A DNA stretch of 64,000 nucleotides from the NCBI GenBank assembly GCA_036008325.1, contig DASYNW010000088.1, forward strand, positions 11,449 to 75,448, read 5' to 3'. Below, piece by piece: positions 1-8,261 of the stretch. The first letter of the stretch is position 1. Every line of letters starts with the position of its first letter. Source of the DNA: AP-15 sp036008325. GTDB taxonomy: Bacteria > Pseudomonadota > Alphaproteobacteria > ATCC43930 > CGMCC-115725. A program made the position numbers and the translations under genes. The notes under the pieces were generated by a model that had not been told where the DNA came from, made no database searches, and saw only the letters and a program-made list of their open reading frames with translations.

Positions 1-729
1 TTCGACCTTGGCCGCATCGTAGGCGGCACCGCGCCGCCAGCGCAGACGGCGCTCGACATATCCGGGATTGAGCGTTTTCAACCCCGTGATCGCCACGCCG
101 CCAAAGCGCATCGCCGGACCGGGCGCGAGCTCGTAGGTCACCGCCATCGTATGGTTGCGGCGATCGATCACGACGCGGCGGCTGTCGACCTTGGCAAAGG
201 GGTGCCCGCTATCGCCAAAGGCGGTCAACAGCGCCGCCTGCGCCGCCACCACCGGGGCGGTGCGCGCCGGGTCCCCCGGCTTCAGCGGCAACGGCGCCGC
301 AGCGGGCGGGATCGCAAGAGGCCGGCCGTCGGGGCCGAGCACTGCTACCGAGGCGACGCGATAGAGCAGCCCCGGGGCGACCTTGACCGTGACCCTTTGC
401 GGTTGGGGGGCGGTATCGATCCTGTAGTCGAACCGGGCGTCCCAATAGCCGAGGCTGTGTGCGGCATCAGCGAGTCGGGCGAGATCGCGGTCGGCGCGGC
501 GCCGGAGCGCCTCCTCGGAGGCGGGCTGTCGGCCCTCGAGCGACTTGAGCTCGGAGACTTTGTCGAGGAGATCGGCGAGATCGCCGCTGGCGGCGCCGGT
601 TATCGTCGTCCGGTACCGGATGTCCGCCTGTCCGGCGGTTGCCGGAAGAAGCGCCGCGGTCAACGCCAACACCGCCAGATTTCGCCTGACCCGCCGTCCC
701 CGGGCGAACGCCCCGCAACGGGGCCGCAC
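1..729 (-). CDS. tamA: TamA-like outer-membrane assembly factor, N-terminal part (runs off the window)
   Basis: BamA/TamA-superfamily protein; TamA works with TamB in inserting outer-membrane proteins. Only the first ~243 residues are in the window, and the C-terminal barrel lies beyond base 1. A GTG at 729 gives a basic N-terminus followed by a hydrophobic stretch (LAVLALTAALLPATAGQA), which looks like a signal peptide. The mature part reads as POTRA repeats. It contains GYWDARFDYRID and later GHPFAKVDSRRVVIDR, both typical of POTRA domains of TamA rather than BamA. The gene starts 10 bases after the rpmB stop on the same strand, so the two are probably co-transcribed. The start codon is inferred, because there is no ATG with a signal peptide in this frame. 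Confidence 0.8.
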   Translation of the reverse strand, partial: MRPRCGAFARGRRVRRNLAVLALTAALLPATAGQADIRYRTTITGAASGDLADLLDKVSELKSLEGRQPASEEALRRRADRDLARLADAAHSLGYWDARFDYRIDTAPQPQRVTVKVAPGLLYRVASVAVLGPDGRPLAIPPAAAPLPLKPGDPARTAPVVAAQAALLTAFGDSGHPFAKVDSRRVVIDRRNHTMAVTYELAPGPAMRFGGVAITGLKTLNPGYVERRLRWRRGAAYDAAKVE

Positions 730-739
730 CGGGCCGGGC

Positions 740-1030
740 TTACCCGCTTCGGCGTGCCGCCGCTGCCTCGACCCGTCGTTTCAGCCGGCGGATCTCCGGC
801 GTCAGCTTGCGGTTAGGTGTATTGCGCAAAAAAGCGTCGATGCCGCCCTTGTGCTCGATCGTGCGGATCGCCGCCGTGGTAATCCGCATGCGGATCGGCC
901 CGAGCACGTCCGACAGCAGCGAGATCTGCTGCAAATTGGGCAGAAAGCGGCGTTTGGTCTTGTTGTTGGCGTGGCTGACGTTGTGGCCGACCTGGACGCC
1001 CTTGCCGGTGATTGCGCATCTGCGCGCCAT
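740..1030 (-). CDS. rpmB: 50S ribosomal protein L28
   Basis: 96-residue protein of the large ribosomal subunit. It begins MARRCAITGKG and carries the family signature VGHNVSHANNKTKRRFLPN, followed by the basic C-terminal half ending in EIRRLKRRVE. Its length is normal for the long alphaproteobacterial form of L28. The ATG at 1030 is preceded by a TTGAGG-like ribosome binding site, and a longer upstream reading frame is not needed. It is the first gene of a leftward unit continuing into tamA. Confidence 0.96.
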   Translation of the reverse strand: MARRCAITGKGVQVGHNVSHANNKTKRRFLPNLQQISLLSDVLGPIRMRITTAAIRTIEHKGGIDAFLRNTPNRKLTPEIRRLKRRVEAAAARRSG

Positions 1031-1232
1031 GCCGTACCTCAACCAAACAAAGCTGGTGAAATTATCGGGGGTCGCTAGCCCGGCGCCCACGGGCGCGTCT
1101 TCTACGATGCTTCGGCGCCCGGCGTCAATAATCGGAACCGTCCGCCGAGCGTATCGGCGGCGGCTGTCGGGCGAAGCGGCTCGACACTGTCGACCCACGG
1201 CGCAAAAATGGCGGATTCGGGGAGAAACGCGG

Positions 1233-2873
1233 ATGTCGCCGAGAGGAAAAACCAACCCCTACGAAATGGCGCTCGACAAGAACCGGGCCAATTTCTTGCC
1301 GTTGAGCCCAATGGGCTTTCTGCTGCGCAGCGCCGCCGTCTATCCCGACCATCCGGCGGTCGTCTACGGCGCGCGCCGCTATGGCTGGCGCGAGGCGCTC
1401 GAACGCTGCCGCCGGCTGGCGAGCGCGTTGGTGGCGGCTGGCGTCGGACGCGGCGACACCGTAGCGATGATGGCGCCCAACATCCCCGAGATGTTCGAGG
1501 CGCATTTCGGCGTGCCGATGGCCGGCGCGGTGCTGAACGCGCTCAACATCCGACTTGACCCGGAAACGATTGCCTTCATCCTGCGTCACGGGGCGGCCAA
1601 GATATTGATCACCGACACCGAATTCGCCCCGGTGGTCAAGGAGGCATTGGCTCGGCTCGATCGCAAGCCGCTCGTCGTCGATATCCTCGACCCGGCGGGG
1701 CCCGGCGGCGACCGCCTCGGCAACATCAATTACGAGGCGTTTCTCGCCGCCGGCGATGCAAACTTCGCGGAAATCACCCCGGCCGATGAGTGGGACGCGA
1801 TCGCTCTCAACTACACCTCGGGCACCACCGGCAATCCCAAGGGCGTCGTTTATCACCATCGCGGCGCCTACCTGAACGCGCTCGGCAACATCCTGGTCTG
1901 GGGCCTGCGCCGCCACCCGGTCTATTTGTGGACCTTGCCGATGTTCCACTGCAACGGCTGGTGCTTTCCGTGGACGATCACCGCCTTGGGCGGAACCCAT
2001 GTCTGCCTGCGCCGGGTCGAGGCCGCGGCGATTTATGAAACGATCGCGCGCGACGGCGTCACCCATATGTGCGGCGCGCCGGTGGTCATGAACATGCTGC
2101 TGAACCCCGGCGCCGGGGTGTCGCGGGCGCTCGGCCGGCGGATCGAGATGATGACCGCGGGGGCGCCACCGCCGGCCGCGGTCATCGAGGGCATGGAGGC
2201 GATCGGCTTTCACATCACCCATGTCTACGGCCTGACCGAAGTCTATGGCCCGGCGACGGTGTGCGCCTGGCACGGCGAGTGGGACGCATTGCCGACCGAG
2301 GAGCGCTCGCGGCTGAAGGCGCGGCAGGGGGTCAATTATCCGGTGCTCGACGGGCTGATGGTCGCCGACCCGGTGAGCCTGGCGCCGGTTCCGTCCGATG
2401 GTGCGGCAATGGGCGAGATCTTCATGCGCGGCAACATCGTCATGAAGGGTTATCTGAAGAACCCGCAGGCGACCGAGGAGGCGTTTGCCGGCGGCTGGTT
2501 CCATACCGGCGATTTGGGCGTCGTCCATCCGGACGGCTATATCGAACTCAAGGACCGCTCGAAGGACATCATCATCTCCGGCGGCGAAAACATCTCGACG
2601 GTCGAGGTCGAAAGCGTGCTCTATCGTCACCCGTCGGTGTTCGAGGCGGCGGTGGTCGCCCGCCCCGACCCGATGTGGGGGGAAACCCCCTGCGCCTTTG
2701 TCATGCTTAAAGCCGAAGCCGCCGCCACCGCCGACGACATCATTGCCTTTTGCCGCGAGCATCTCGCCCGGTTCAAGGCGCCGCGCACGGTGATCTTCGG
2801 CCCGTTGCCCAAAACCTCGACCGGCAAGATCCAGAAATTCCTGCTGCGCGAGCGGGCCAAGAGCGGCGCGTGA
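1233..2873 (+). CDS. AMP-forming acyl-CoA synthetase
   Basis: 546-residue ANL-superfamily ligase that activates a carboxylic acid as acyl-AMP and transfers it to CoA. The P-loop-like A3 motif YTSGTTGNPKG is at about residues 198-208, YGLTEVYGPA is the A5 region, and GWFHTGDLG plus LKDRSKDIIISGGENIS mark the hinge to the C-terminal domain. The catalytic lysine lies in TSTGKIQKF near the C-terminus. The sequence around VYHHRGAYLNALGN resembles the medium-chain / methylmercaptopropionate-CoA ligase (DmdB-like) subgroup, but substrate cannot be fixed from sequence. The ATG at 1233 follows GGGGAG. A longer open frame upstream overlaps the rpmB promoter region and is rejected. It stands alone, so no pathway context helps. 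Confidence 0.9.
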   Translation: MSPRGKTNPYEMALDKNRANFLPLSPMGFLLRSAAVYPDHPAVVYGARRYGWREALERCRRLASALVAAGVGRGDTVAMMAPNIPEMFEAHFGVPMAGAVLNALNIRLDPETIAFILRHGAAKILITDTEFAPVVKEALARLDRKPLVVDILDPAGPGGDRLGNINYEAFLAAGDANFAEITPADEWDAIALNYTSGTTGNPKGVVYHHRGAYLNALGNILVWGLRRHPVYLWTLPMFHCNGWCFPWTITALGGTHVCLRRVEAAAIYETIARDGVTHMCGAPVVMNMLLNPGAGVSRALGRRIEMMTAGAPPPAAVIEGMEAIGFHITHVYGLTEVYGPATVCAWHGEWDALPTEERSRLKARQGVNYPVLDGLMVADPVSLAPVPSDGAAMGEIFMRGNIVMKGYLKNPQATEEAFAGGWFHTGDLGVVHPDGYIELKDRSKDIIISGGENISTVEVESVLYRHPSVFEAAVVARPDPMWGETPCAFVMLKAEAAATADDIIAFCREHLARFKAPRTVIFGPLPKTSTGKIQKFLLRERAKSGA

Positions 2874-2928
2874 CGCGGTCTTAGGGCCGGGCCGGCTCGG
2901 ATGACCCCCGGCGGCGACGGGGTAAGCG

Positions 2929-3270
2929 CTACCTCGATGTGCCGTAGCGAAAGGTCTCGTCGGCCGACCCGCCCACCCGCACCGAGGTGCTGGTGCCCGG
3001 AATCAAGAACGAGCGCGGAAAGCTGCCGCCGACTGCTGGCGGGTACGGCCCCGTGGCGTGAACGTCGGCCTCCGGGACGCTCGCTGGCCCCGGCGGCACT
3101 TGCACCTGCGGCTGTGCGAGCTGGTCGATCCGCTGCTGGAGTAGCTGCTGATTGGCGCGAAGGTTCGACAACTCGTCGGCCTTTGCCGTGAGGAGGCCTG
3201 TCAGAGGCACGATTGCGGCCGCCAGAGCGCCGATCGCCGCCACGCGGGCGAAATGCCGCTTTTGCGCCAC
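2929..3270 (-). pseudogene. N-terminal remnant of a DcaP-like outer-membrane porin
   Basis: About 113 codons from a GTG at 3270, with GGGAG upstream. The product has a signal-peptide-like segment (VAAIGALAAAIVPLTGL), a short coiled-coil (NLRANQQLLQQRIDQLA) and a proline-rich linker. It then has GSFPRSFLIPGTSTSVRVGG, which matches the point where DcaP-like porins begin their first beta strand. The frame stops a few residues later, so the whole barrel of several hundred residues is missing and no continuation is visible in the 50 bases before the acyl-CoA ligase stop. It is most likely a truncated gene. A short secreted protein derived from it cannot be excluded. The convergent neighbour ends 55 bases away. 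Confidence 0.6.
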
Positions 3271-3334
3271 TGCTCCCACACCCCCGCCAAGACGCCAAGA
3301 CAATCGCTAGCCTGCGCGCATCCGATGGGGATGG

Positions 3335-3502
3335 TTAATGGCTTTCCAACTGGAAAATCTCATCCTTGATGCGGAGCTTTTGCCGCTTCAGATCAGAGAT
3401 CGCGTCGTCATTCGGAAGCGGACGGCGGCCCTCTTCATCGATGGCGCGTTCGAGTGCCGCGTGCTTTTCTCTCAGCGCTTCGATGCGATCCTGCGGCGAC
3501 AT
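3335..3502 (-). CDS. DUF465 / YdcH-like small protein (copy 1)
   Basis: 55-residue highly charged helical protein. It begins MSPQDRIEALREKHAALE, and the signature of the family, DLKRQKLRIKDEI, is at residues 37-49. A strong AGGAGG site lies 7-8 bases before the ATG at 3502. The family is common in alphaproteobacteria and is predicted to form a short coiled-coil hairpin; its function is unknown. It is transcribed divergently from ubiX. A second member of the same family follows ubiX at 4320, so the two are paralogues that share the KLxxKD(E/Q)I core. Confidence 0.88.
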   Translation of the reverse strand: MSPQDRIEALREKHAALERAIDEEGRRPLPNDDAISDLKRQKLRIKDEIFQLESH

Positions 3503-3626
3503 GCTCAATCCTCCTCACAGACAATGACCGCGCACGATGGTAACGCCGGACCCACGCTCCGGCCAGGGGCACCACGCTCCCCGATGACCAAAATATGTCA
3601 AGACCGCAAATTTCAAAGAGGCCGCG

Positions 3627-4205
3627 ATGGGAGAAATATCCGCAATTCCGCGCCTGGTTGTCGGCATCAGCGGCGCATCCGGGGTCATCTATGGTGCTCG
3701 GCTATTGGAGCTGTTGCGGCCGTTGCCGGTCGAAACCCATCTGGTCATCAGCCGGGCGGCCGAGGTGACCCTGGCGCTCGAAACCGAGCTGAAGCCGGCT
3801 GCGGTGCGCGCACGCGCCGACGTGGTGCATGCTGCCGGCGACATGGCGGCGCCGATCTCGTCGGGCTCGTTTCGCACGATCGGGATGGTGGTCGCCCCGT
3901 GCTCGATCCGCAGCATGGCCGAGATCGCCAGCGGCGCCACCACGACCCTGCTGACGCGGGCGGCCGACGTGGTGTTGAAGGAGCGCCGGCGGCTGGTTCT
4001 GATCGTGCGCGAAACCCCGCTCCATACCGGCCATCTGCGCACCTTGACCGCGCTCTCGGAAATGGGTGCGATCATCGCTCCGCCGGTTCCGGCCTTCTAC
4101 GCCAAACCTGCCACCATCGCCGAGATGGTCGATCAGACCCTCGGCCGTGTCCTCGATTTGTTCGGTCTCGACACCGGAACGGTCCGGCGCTGGGGCGAGC
4201 CCTGA
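3627..4205 (+). CDS. ubiX: Flavin prenyltransferase UbiX
   Basis: 192-residue enzyme that attaches a dimethylallyl group to FMN to make prenylated FMN, the cofactor of UbiD decarboxylase in ubiquinone synthesis. The N-terminal phosphate-binding loop is GISGASGVIYGARLLELL. SSGSFRTIGMVVAPCS and the C-terminal RETPLHTGHL are both classical UbiX/Pad1 segments. Length is normal. ATG at 3627 follows a purine-rich AAAGAGG. No ubiD lies in the window. The nearby COQ9-family gene at 6189 fits a respiratory quinone theme but belongs to a different transcript. Confidence 0.95.
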   Translation: MGEISAIPRLVVGISGASGVIYGARLLELLRPLPVETHLVISRAAEVTLALETELKPAAVRARADVVHAAGDMAAPISSGSFRTIGMVVAPCSIRSMAEIASGATTTLLTRAADVVLKERRRLVLIVRETPLHTGHLRTLTALSEMGAIIAPPVPAFYAKPATIAEMVDQTLGRVLDLFGLDTGTVRRWGEP

Positions 4206-4319
4206 GGCCGCTGATCGCAACGATCGGCTTGCGGCGGGGCCCGGCGGGGCCGAGCGCGACGTCGGCGACGGCGATCGTTGAAAGTGGTATGGTGCCGATC
4301 GAACCTTGCGCCATCGGCC

Positions 4320-4523
4320 ATGGATCTCGACGCCGAATCATTGAAGGCCAAGCTCGCTGTGCTGAAAAGCGAGCACCGCGACCTCGACGACGTGATCGCG
4401 CGTCTGTCCGATCAGCCGCCGTTCGACCAGCTTCGACTGCAGCGGCTCAAAAAGCGCAAGCTCCTGCTAAAGGACCAAATTCTGAAAATCGAAAGCGAGC
4501 TGTTGCCTGACATCATCGCCTGA
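4320..4523 (+). CDS. DUF465 / YdcH-like small protein (copy 2)
   Basis: 67-residue charged helical protein starting MDLDAESLKAKLAVLKSEH. It carries LQRLKKRKLLLKDQILKIE near the C-terminus, the same core as the DUF465 protein at 3335. The ATG at 4320 is chosen because it begins the conserved part; an in-frame ATG 42 bases earlier adds residues that do not look coding. It sits 114 bases after ubiX and 81 bases before purE on the same strand. Function is unknown, and the product is probably a small cytoplasmic coiled-coil. Confidence 0.85.
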   Translation: MDLDAESLKAKLAVLKSEHRDLDDVIARLSDQPPFDQLRLQRLKKRKLLLKDQILKIESELLPDIIA

Positions 4524-4604
4524 GGGCGCAATCCGAGTGCGGTTGTGCGCAGTGTCCGGCTTCTATAATAAGCGCTGTCGCGTTCCGATCGCGGAAGAAC
4601 CCGA

Positions 4605-5099
4605 ATGAGCGAGGCCGGTCCGGCAGTGGGCATCATCATGGGCAGCCAATCGGATTGGCGCACGATGATGCATGCCGCCGAGACGCTCGAGCGGCTCGGT
4701 GTGAGCTTTGAAACCCGGGTGATCTCGGCGCACCGCACTCCCGATCGGCTCTACGATTATGCACGCACCGCGCGCTCGCGCGGCCTGCGGGTGATCATCG
4801 CCGGCGCCGGGGGAGCCGCCCACCTGCCCGGCATGGCCGCCGCGCTGACGCCGCTCCCGGTACTGGGCGTGCCGATCGAAAGCCGGGTTCTCAAAGGCGT
4901 CGACAGCCTCTTATCGATCGTGCAGATGCCGGCCGGGATCCCGGTTGCGACCTTTGCCATCGGCGAGGCGGGCGCCGTCAACGCCGCGCTCTTCGCCGCG
5001 GCGGTGCTCGGAACGACGGAACTCGCTATCGAGCAGGCGCTCGACGGCTGGCGGCAAAGGCAGACGCAAGGTGTCGCCGAGCACCCGGATTCCGTGTGA
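4605..5099 (+). CDS. purE: 5-(carboxyamino)imidazole ribonucleotide mutase
   Basis: 164-residue class I PurE, which converts N5-CAIR to CAIR in de novo purine synthesis. It shows GIIMGSQSDWRTM at the N-terminus, the substrate-binding SAHRTPDRLYDYA, and GAGGAAHLPGMAAALTPLPVLGVP, all diagnostic. The gene ends in TGATG shared with purK, the standard purEK coupling. Length and motifs are intact. Confidence 0.96.
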   Translation: MSEAGPAVGIIMGSQSDWRTMMHAAETLERLGVSFETRVISAHRTPDRLYDYARTARSRGLRVIIAGAGGAAHLPGMAAALTPLPVLGVPIESRVLKGVDSLLSIVQMPAGIPVATFAIGEAGAVNAALFAAAVLGTTELAIEQALDGWRQRQTQGVAEHPDSV

Positions 5100-6181
5100 T
5101 GGCGTCGCCGTCGATGCTGGCCCCAGGAGCGACGATCGGGATTATGGGCGGCGGCCAGCTCGGGCGGATGACGGCGCTCGCCGCAGCTCGGCTCGGCTAC
5201 CGCTGCCATGTCTTCGCGAGCGAGCCGGACAGCCCGGCGGCACAAGTGTGCGGCGCCGCGACCGTCGCCGATTTCTCGGATTTGGCGGCGCTCGGCCGCT
5301 TTGCCGCGGTGGTCGATGTCGCGACCTTCGAGTTCGAAAACATCCCGGCCGAAGCGGTGCGCGCGGTAGCCGCCTCAAAGCTCGTGCTGCCGCGGGCCGA
5401 AATTTTGGAGATCGCGCAGGACCGTTTGCGGGAAAAGGATTTCCTGCATTCGATCGACATCGCGACCGCCGCCTATCGCGAGGTGTCCGACGTGGTGGCG
5501 CTCGGCCGCGCGATGCGCGATTTCGGCTATCCCGCGGTGCTGAAGAGCGTGCGCATGGGCTACGACGGCAAGGGCCAGGTGACGCTCAATCCCGAGACCA
5601 GGCCCGAGGAGGCGTGGCGGCAGATGGGCTGCGCGATCGGTATTCTCGAAAGCTTTGTCGATTTCGCCTGCGAGATCTCGGTCATCGTCGCGCGCGGCCG
5701 CAACGGCACCTGGGCCACCTACCCGCCGGTCGAAAACCAGCACGTCGCCCATATCCTCGACACCACCATCGCCCCGGCCCGGATCGAGGCTGAGACGGCG
5801 ATGCGGGCCGAGGCGATCGCGCGCCACATCGCTGAAAAGCTCGACCTCGTCGGCGTGCTGGCGGTCGAGATGTTCGTGACCCAATCGGGCGAGATCCTGG
5901 TCAACGAGCTCGCGCCGCGGCCGCACAATTCGGGGCACTGGACGATCGACGCCTGCGTCACCAGCCAGTTCGAGCAATTGGTGCGCGCGCTATGCGGCCT
6001 GCCGCTCGGCTCGGTCGCGCACCATTCCGACGCGGTCATGAAGAATTTGATCGGCGCCGACGTCGACAAATGGCGCGACGCGCTCGCCGATGGGTTCGCC
6101 AAGCTGCACCTCTACGGCAAGACCGAAGTAGAGCCCGGCCGCAAAATGGGCCACGTCACCCGGCTCATCCCCCGCCGCTGA
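5099..6181 (+). CDS. purK: 5-(carboxyamino)imidazole ribonucleotide synthase
   Basis: About 360-residue ATP-grasp enzyme that makes N5-CAIR from AIR, bicarbonate and ATP. The N-terminal GIMGGGQLGRM nucleotide-fold loop, the grasp-domain segment YPAVLKSVRMGYDGKGQ and the metal-binding VNELAPRPHNSGHW are all present. The start is ambiguous by one codon: GTG at 5096 or ATG at 5099. The ATG overlaps the purE stop by one base and is preferred. The C-terminal LYGKTEVEPGRKMGHVT is typical, so the gene is complete. Confidence 0.95.
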   Translation: MASPSMLAPGATIGIMGGGQLGRMTALAAARLGYRCHVFASEPDSPAAQVCGAATVADFSDLAALGRFAAVVDVATFEFENIPAEAVRAVAASKLVLPRAEILEIAQDRLREKDFLHSIDIATAAYREVSDVVALGRAMRDFGYPAVLKSVRMGYDGKGQVTLNPETRPEEAWRQMGCAIGILESFVDFACEISVIVARGRNGTWATYPPVENQHVAHILDTTIAPARIEAETAMRAEAIARHIAEKLDLVGVLAVEMFVTQSGEILVNELAPRPHNSGHWTIDACVTSQFEQLVRALCGLPLGSVAHHSDAVMKNLIGADVDKWRDALADGFAKLHLYGKTEVEPGRKMGHVTRLIPRR

Positions 6182-6188
6182 GCACGTC

Positions 6189-6827
6189 TCAGCGTAGCGG
6201 GCGCAGCAGGCGAAACGGGTTCGGCAGCTGTTTTGCCAGGGTATCGAAATCGCGCCGCATACGGCCCAGTCGGGCGACGCCGGCGAGTTGGCGCGCGACA
6301 AAGGCGCGGGTGTCGACAAAGCCCTCGGAGCGATCGTCGAGCCAGTACAGCATGGCGGCGCCGTAGATCGCGGCCAAGGTCAGGCGCTTCGTATAGAAAC
6401 TGAGGTCGGTGGCGTTGTCGCCAGCGGCATACCAGATCGCGTCGATCGTCCCATAGGTGAGGCGCAGGGCGAGCGGCGCATGGTGCGGCAGCGCCAGGAC
6501 GGCGAGCGCGCGGCGCACCGCCTCGCGCCACGGCTCGACGATTTCGAGCCGGATGCCGATCGCCAACGCGACGCGCTCGGGGATCCGCAAGGCGTCCAGC
6601 GGCAAGGCTTCAAGCCGATCGAGCATGCGCCGGTCGGCCCAGCGGCTGAACCCGGCAACCAGATCGCCGGCCCCGCCCGGGAACAGCGCCAGCGCTTCGC
6701 CGGCCGGCATCCCGAGCCGCCGCGCCGCGCCGCGCACGGCCGCGCGCGACCAGCCGTCGAAGGCCACGTCGGGCAGCATCGCTTCGAGCAATGCCTCGCG
6801 CCGGCTATCGGCGAGCGGGCTCCTCAT
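6189..6827 (-). CDS. COQ9-family protein
   Basis: 212-residue homologue of COQ9, a lipid-binding protein needed for ubiquinone synthesis in mitochondria and alphaproteobacteria. The early segment with FDGWSRAAVRGAARRLGM and the later DAIWYAAGDNATDLSFYTKR are the conserved family regions. The second is the TetR-like C-terminal part, which ends with an amphipathic tail. ATG at 6827 overlaps the def stop by four bases (ATGA), so the gene is translated with def. It ends seven bases from the convergent purK stop. Confidence 0.88.
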   Translation of the reverse strand: MRSPLADSRREALLEAMLPDVAFDGWSRAAVRGAARRLGMPAGEALALFPGGAGDLVAGFSRWADRRMLDRLEALPLDALRIPERVALAIGIRLEIVEPWREAVRRALAVLALPHHAPLALRLTYGTIDAIWYAAGDNATDLSFYTKRLTLAAIYGAAMLYWLDDRSEGFVDTRAFVARQLAGVARLGRMRRDFDTLAKQLPNPFRLLRPLR

Positions 6828-7387
6828 GCCGCTCTCGTTTCGGCGAGAAGATCCGCGAGATCGATCGGATGGCGCTGCAGCTCCTCGAGGAACATCAGCA
6901 ATCGCTGGTCGGTGATGCGCTGCGGATAAAGAATGCCGTCGAGATGATCGCATTCGTGCTGGACGACGCGGGCGTGAAAGCCTTCGGCCTCGCGCTCGAT
7001 GGTTTCGCCATCGAGGCCGCTGGCGCGGTAGCGGATGCGCAGATGGCGCGGGACGACGCCGCGCAGCCCCGGAACCGACAGGCACCCCTCCCAGCCGAAG
7101 GCGCGCTCCTGCCCCACCGCCTCGACCACCGGATTGACCATTACCGTCAGATCCTGCGCGACATCGCCCGGCATCCCGCTGAGGCGTTCGCCGGAGACAG
7201 AAAAGACAACGATCCGCCAGGGCTGGTGCACCTGGGGTGCGGCGAGGCCGGTGCCGCCGGCATCCTCCATCGTCTCGATCATGTCCTCGGCGAGACGGCG
7301 CACCCAGACCGCCCTTGGATCCTCGACCTTGGCCGCGGGCACGCGCAGCACCGGGTTGCCCATCCGGGCGATCTTCAACAGAGCCAT
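6824..7387 (-). CDS. def: Peptide deformylase
   Basis: 187-residue metalloenzyme that removes the formyl group from new N-termini. All three family motifs are present: GTGLAAPQV (motif 1), EGCLSVPG with the metal-binding Cys (motif 2), and QHECDHLDG with the two His ligands and catalytic Glu (motif 3). ATG at 7387 is preferred over a TTG nine bases upstream. It heads a two-gene unit with the COQ9-family gene. No methionyl-tRNA formyltransferase gene adjoins it, although fmt is often the partner. Confidence 0.95.
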   Translation of the reverse strand: MALLKIARMGNPVLRVPAAKVEDPRAVWVRRLAEDMIETMEDAGGTGLAAPQVHQPWRIVVFSVSGERLSGMPGDVAQDLTVMVNPVVEAVGQERAFGWEGCLSVPGLRGVVPRHLRIRYRASGLDGETIEREAEGFHARVVQHECDHLDGILYPQRITDQRLLMFLEELQRHPIDLADLLAETRAA

Positions 7388-7532
7388 GCTCGGCAATATG
7401 TGGCCGGCGGCGCCCCCGGTAAAGCGCCGCGCCGGTGATTGCGACCTTCACAAGCGATAACCGAGGTGTTAGATAACGCCGTATTCCGCGCCGCCTGCTG
7501 CGGCCGGCGGCCGTCAATGGAGCAGAGCCCCC

Positions 7533-7736
7533 GTGCAAGTCCTCGTTCGCGACAACAACGTCGACCAGGCCCTCCGGGCCCTGAAGAAAAAAATGCAGCG
7601 CGAGGGCGTGTTCCGCGAAATGAAGCTCCGCCGCAGCTACGAAAAGCCATCGGAGCGGCGAGCACGGGAGCGTGCCGAGGCGGTCCGCCGCTACCGCAAG
7701 CTCCTGCGCAAACGCATGGAGCGCGAAGGCTACTGA
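7533..7736 (+). CDS. rpsU: 30S ribosomal protein S21
   Basis: 67-residue basic protein of the small ribosomal subunit. It starts with GTG (product MQVLVRDNNVDQALRALKKK) and continues with GVFREMKLRRSYEKPSERR, the hallmark of S21. The C-terminal tail is Arg-rich and of normal length. It is divergent from def and followed directly by a GC-rich hairpin. Confidence 0.96.
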   Translation: MQVLVRDNNVDQALRALKKKMQREGVFREMKLRRSYEKPSERRARERAEAVRRYRKLLRKRMEREGY

Positions 7737-7737
7737 G

Positions 7738-7759
7738 AGCGGGCGCGGTCACGCCCGCT
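7738..7759 (+). terminator. GC-rich hairpin after rpsU
   Basis: An 8-bp perfect stem (AGCGGGCG pairing with CGCCCGCT) with a six-base loop starts two bases after the rpsU stop codon. There is no T-run behind it. It could end transcription or protect the 3' end of the mRNA. Only the inverted repeat is seen directly. Confidence 0.5.
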
Positions 7760-8087
7760 ACGACTCGACCCGACGTTCGTCGAGCGCCCAATCGATCTCG
7801 CGAATCGGCGCAGACGCCGGTTCCCACCAAGAGTTCCCACACGTCGATCGCCTGCTCCTCCTGATAATACAGGGAAAATACAGGTGGAATCTCCCTGCGC
7901 GCCGCGGATCTCCTCGCTTCGCGACGCCCCCGGCGAACATCAGGCGACCGCCTCACCGCTAAGCAAGACAAAGACGACGGCTGTCCATAAGATAAGAAAA
8001 GCTGCGCCGCTCGCGAGCGGAACGCACTTGCAAGGCGCATCGGGATTGAAAAGGCCGGGGAGCATCGTCGCTGGTTTAAATAAATCC

Positions 8088-8261
8088 TCACCGCCAAGCG
8101 ATATACCTCGTCTTTGCGGCGATTTTCCGGATGCGCGTCCAGGTCAGCCGGATTGCGACGACCAAGGTGGCCGCGTGCCACATAGAGAAGACAAAGATGA
8201 ATGAGATGAATACGAAGAAGCTCCATATGGCGTCTAGCGAGATTTTTTCACTCCTACGCAA
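8088..8261 (-). CDS. Doubtful small membrane peptide
   Basis: A 57-residue frame with a TTG start. It has a basic N-terminus, one strongly hydrophobic segment (SFFVFISFIFVFSMW, residues ~14-28) and a basic tail (RLTWTRIRKIAAKTR). The arrangement looks like a single-pass membrane peptide. There is no convincing ribosome binding site, no ATG, and I do not recognise a family. It may be a gene fragment or chance. Confidence 0.2.
   Translation of the reverse strand: MRRSEKISLDAIWSFFVFISFIFVFSMWHAATLVVAIRLTWTRIRKIAAKTRYIAWR

Noticed and set aside
807..1232. Upstream extension of the acyl-CoA ligase frame
   Set aside because: It runs antisense through rpmB. The family start, with a good ribosome site, is at 1233.
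1125..2762. 545-codon open frame opposite the acyl-CoA ligase gene
   Set aside because: It is the antisense frame of a GC-rich gene, with His/Arg/Asp-rich low-complexity translation and no motif.
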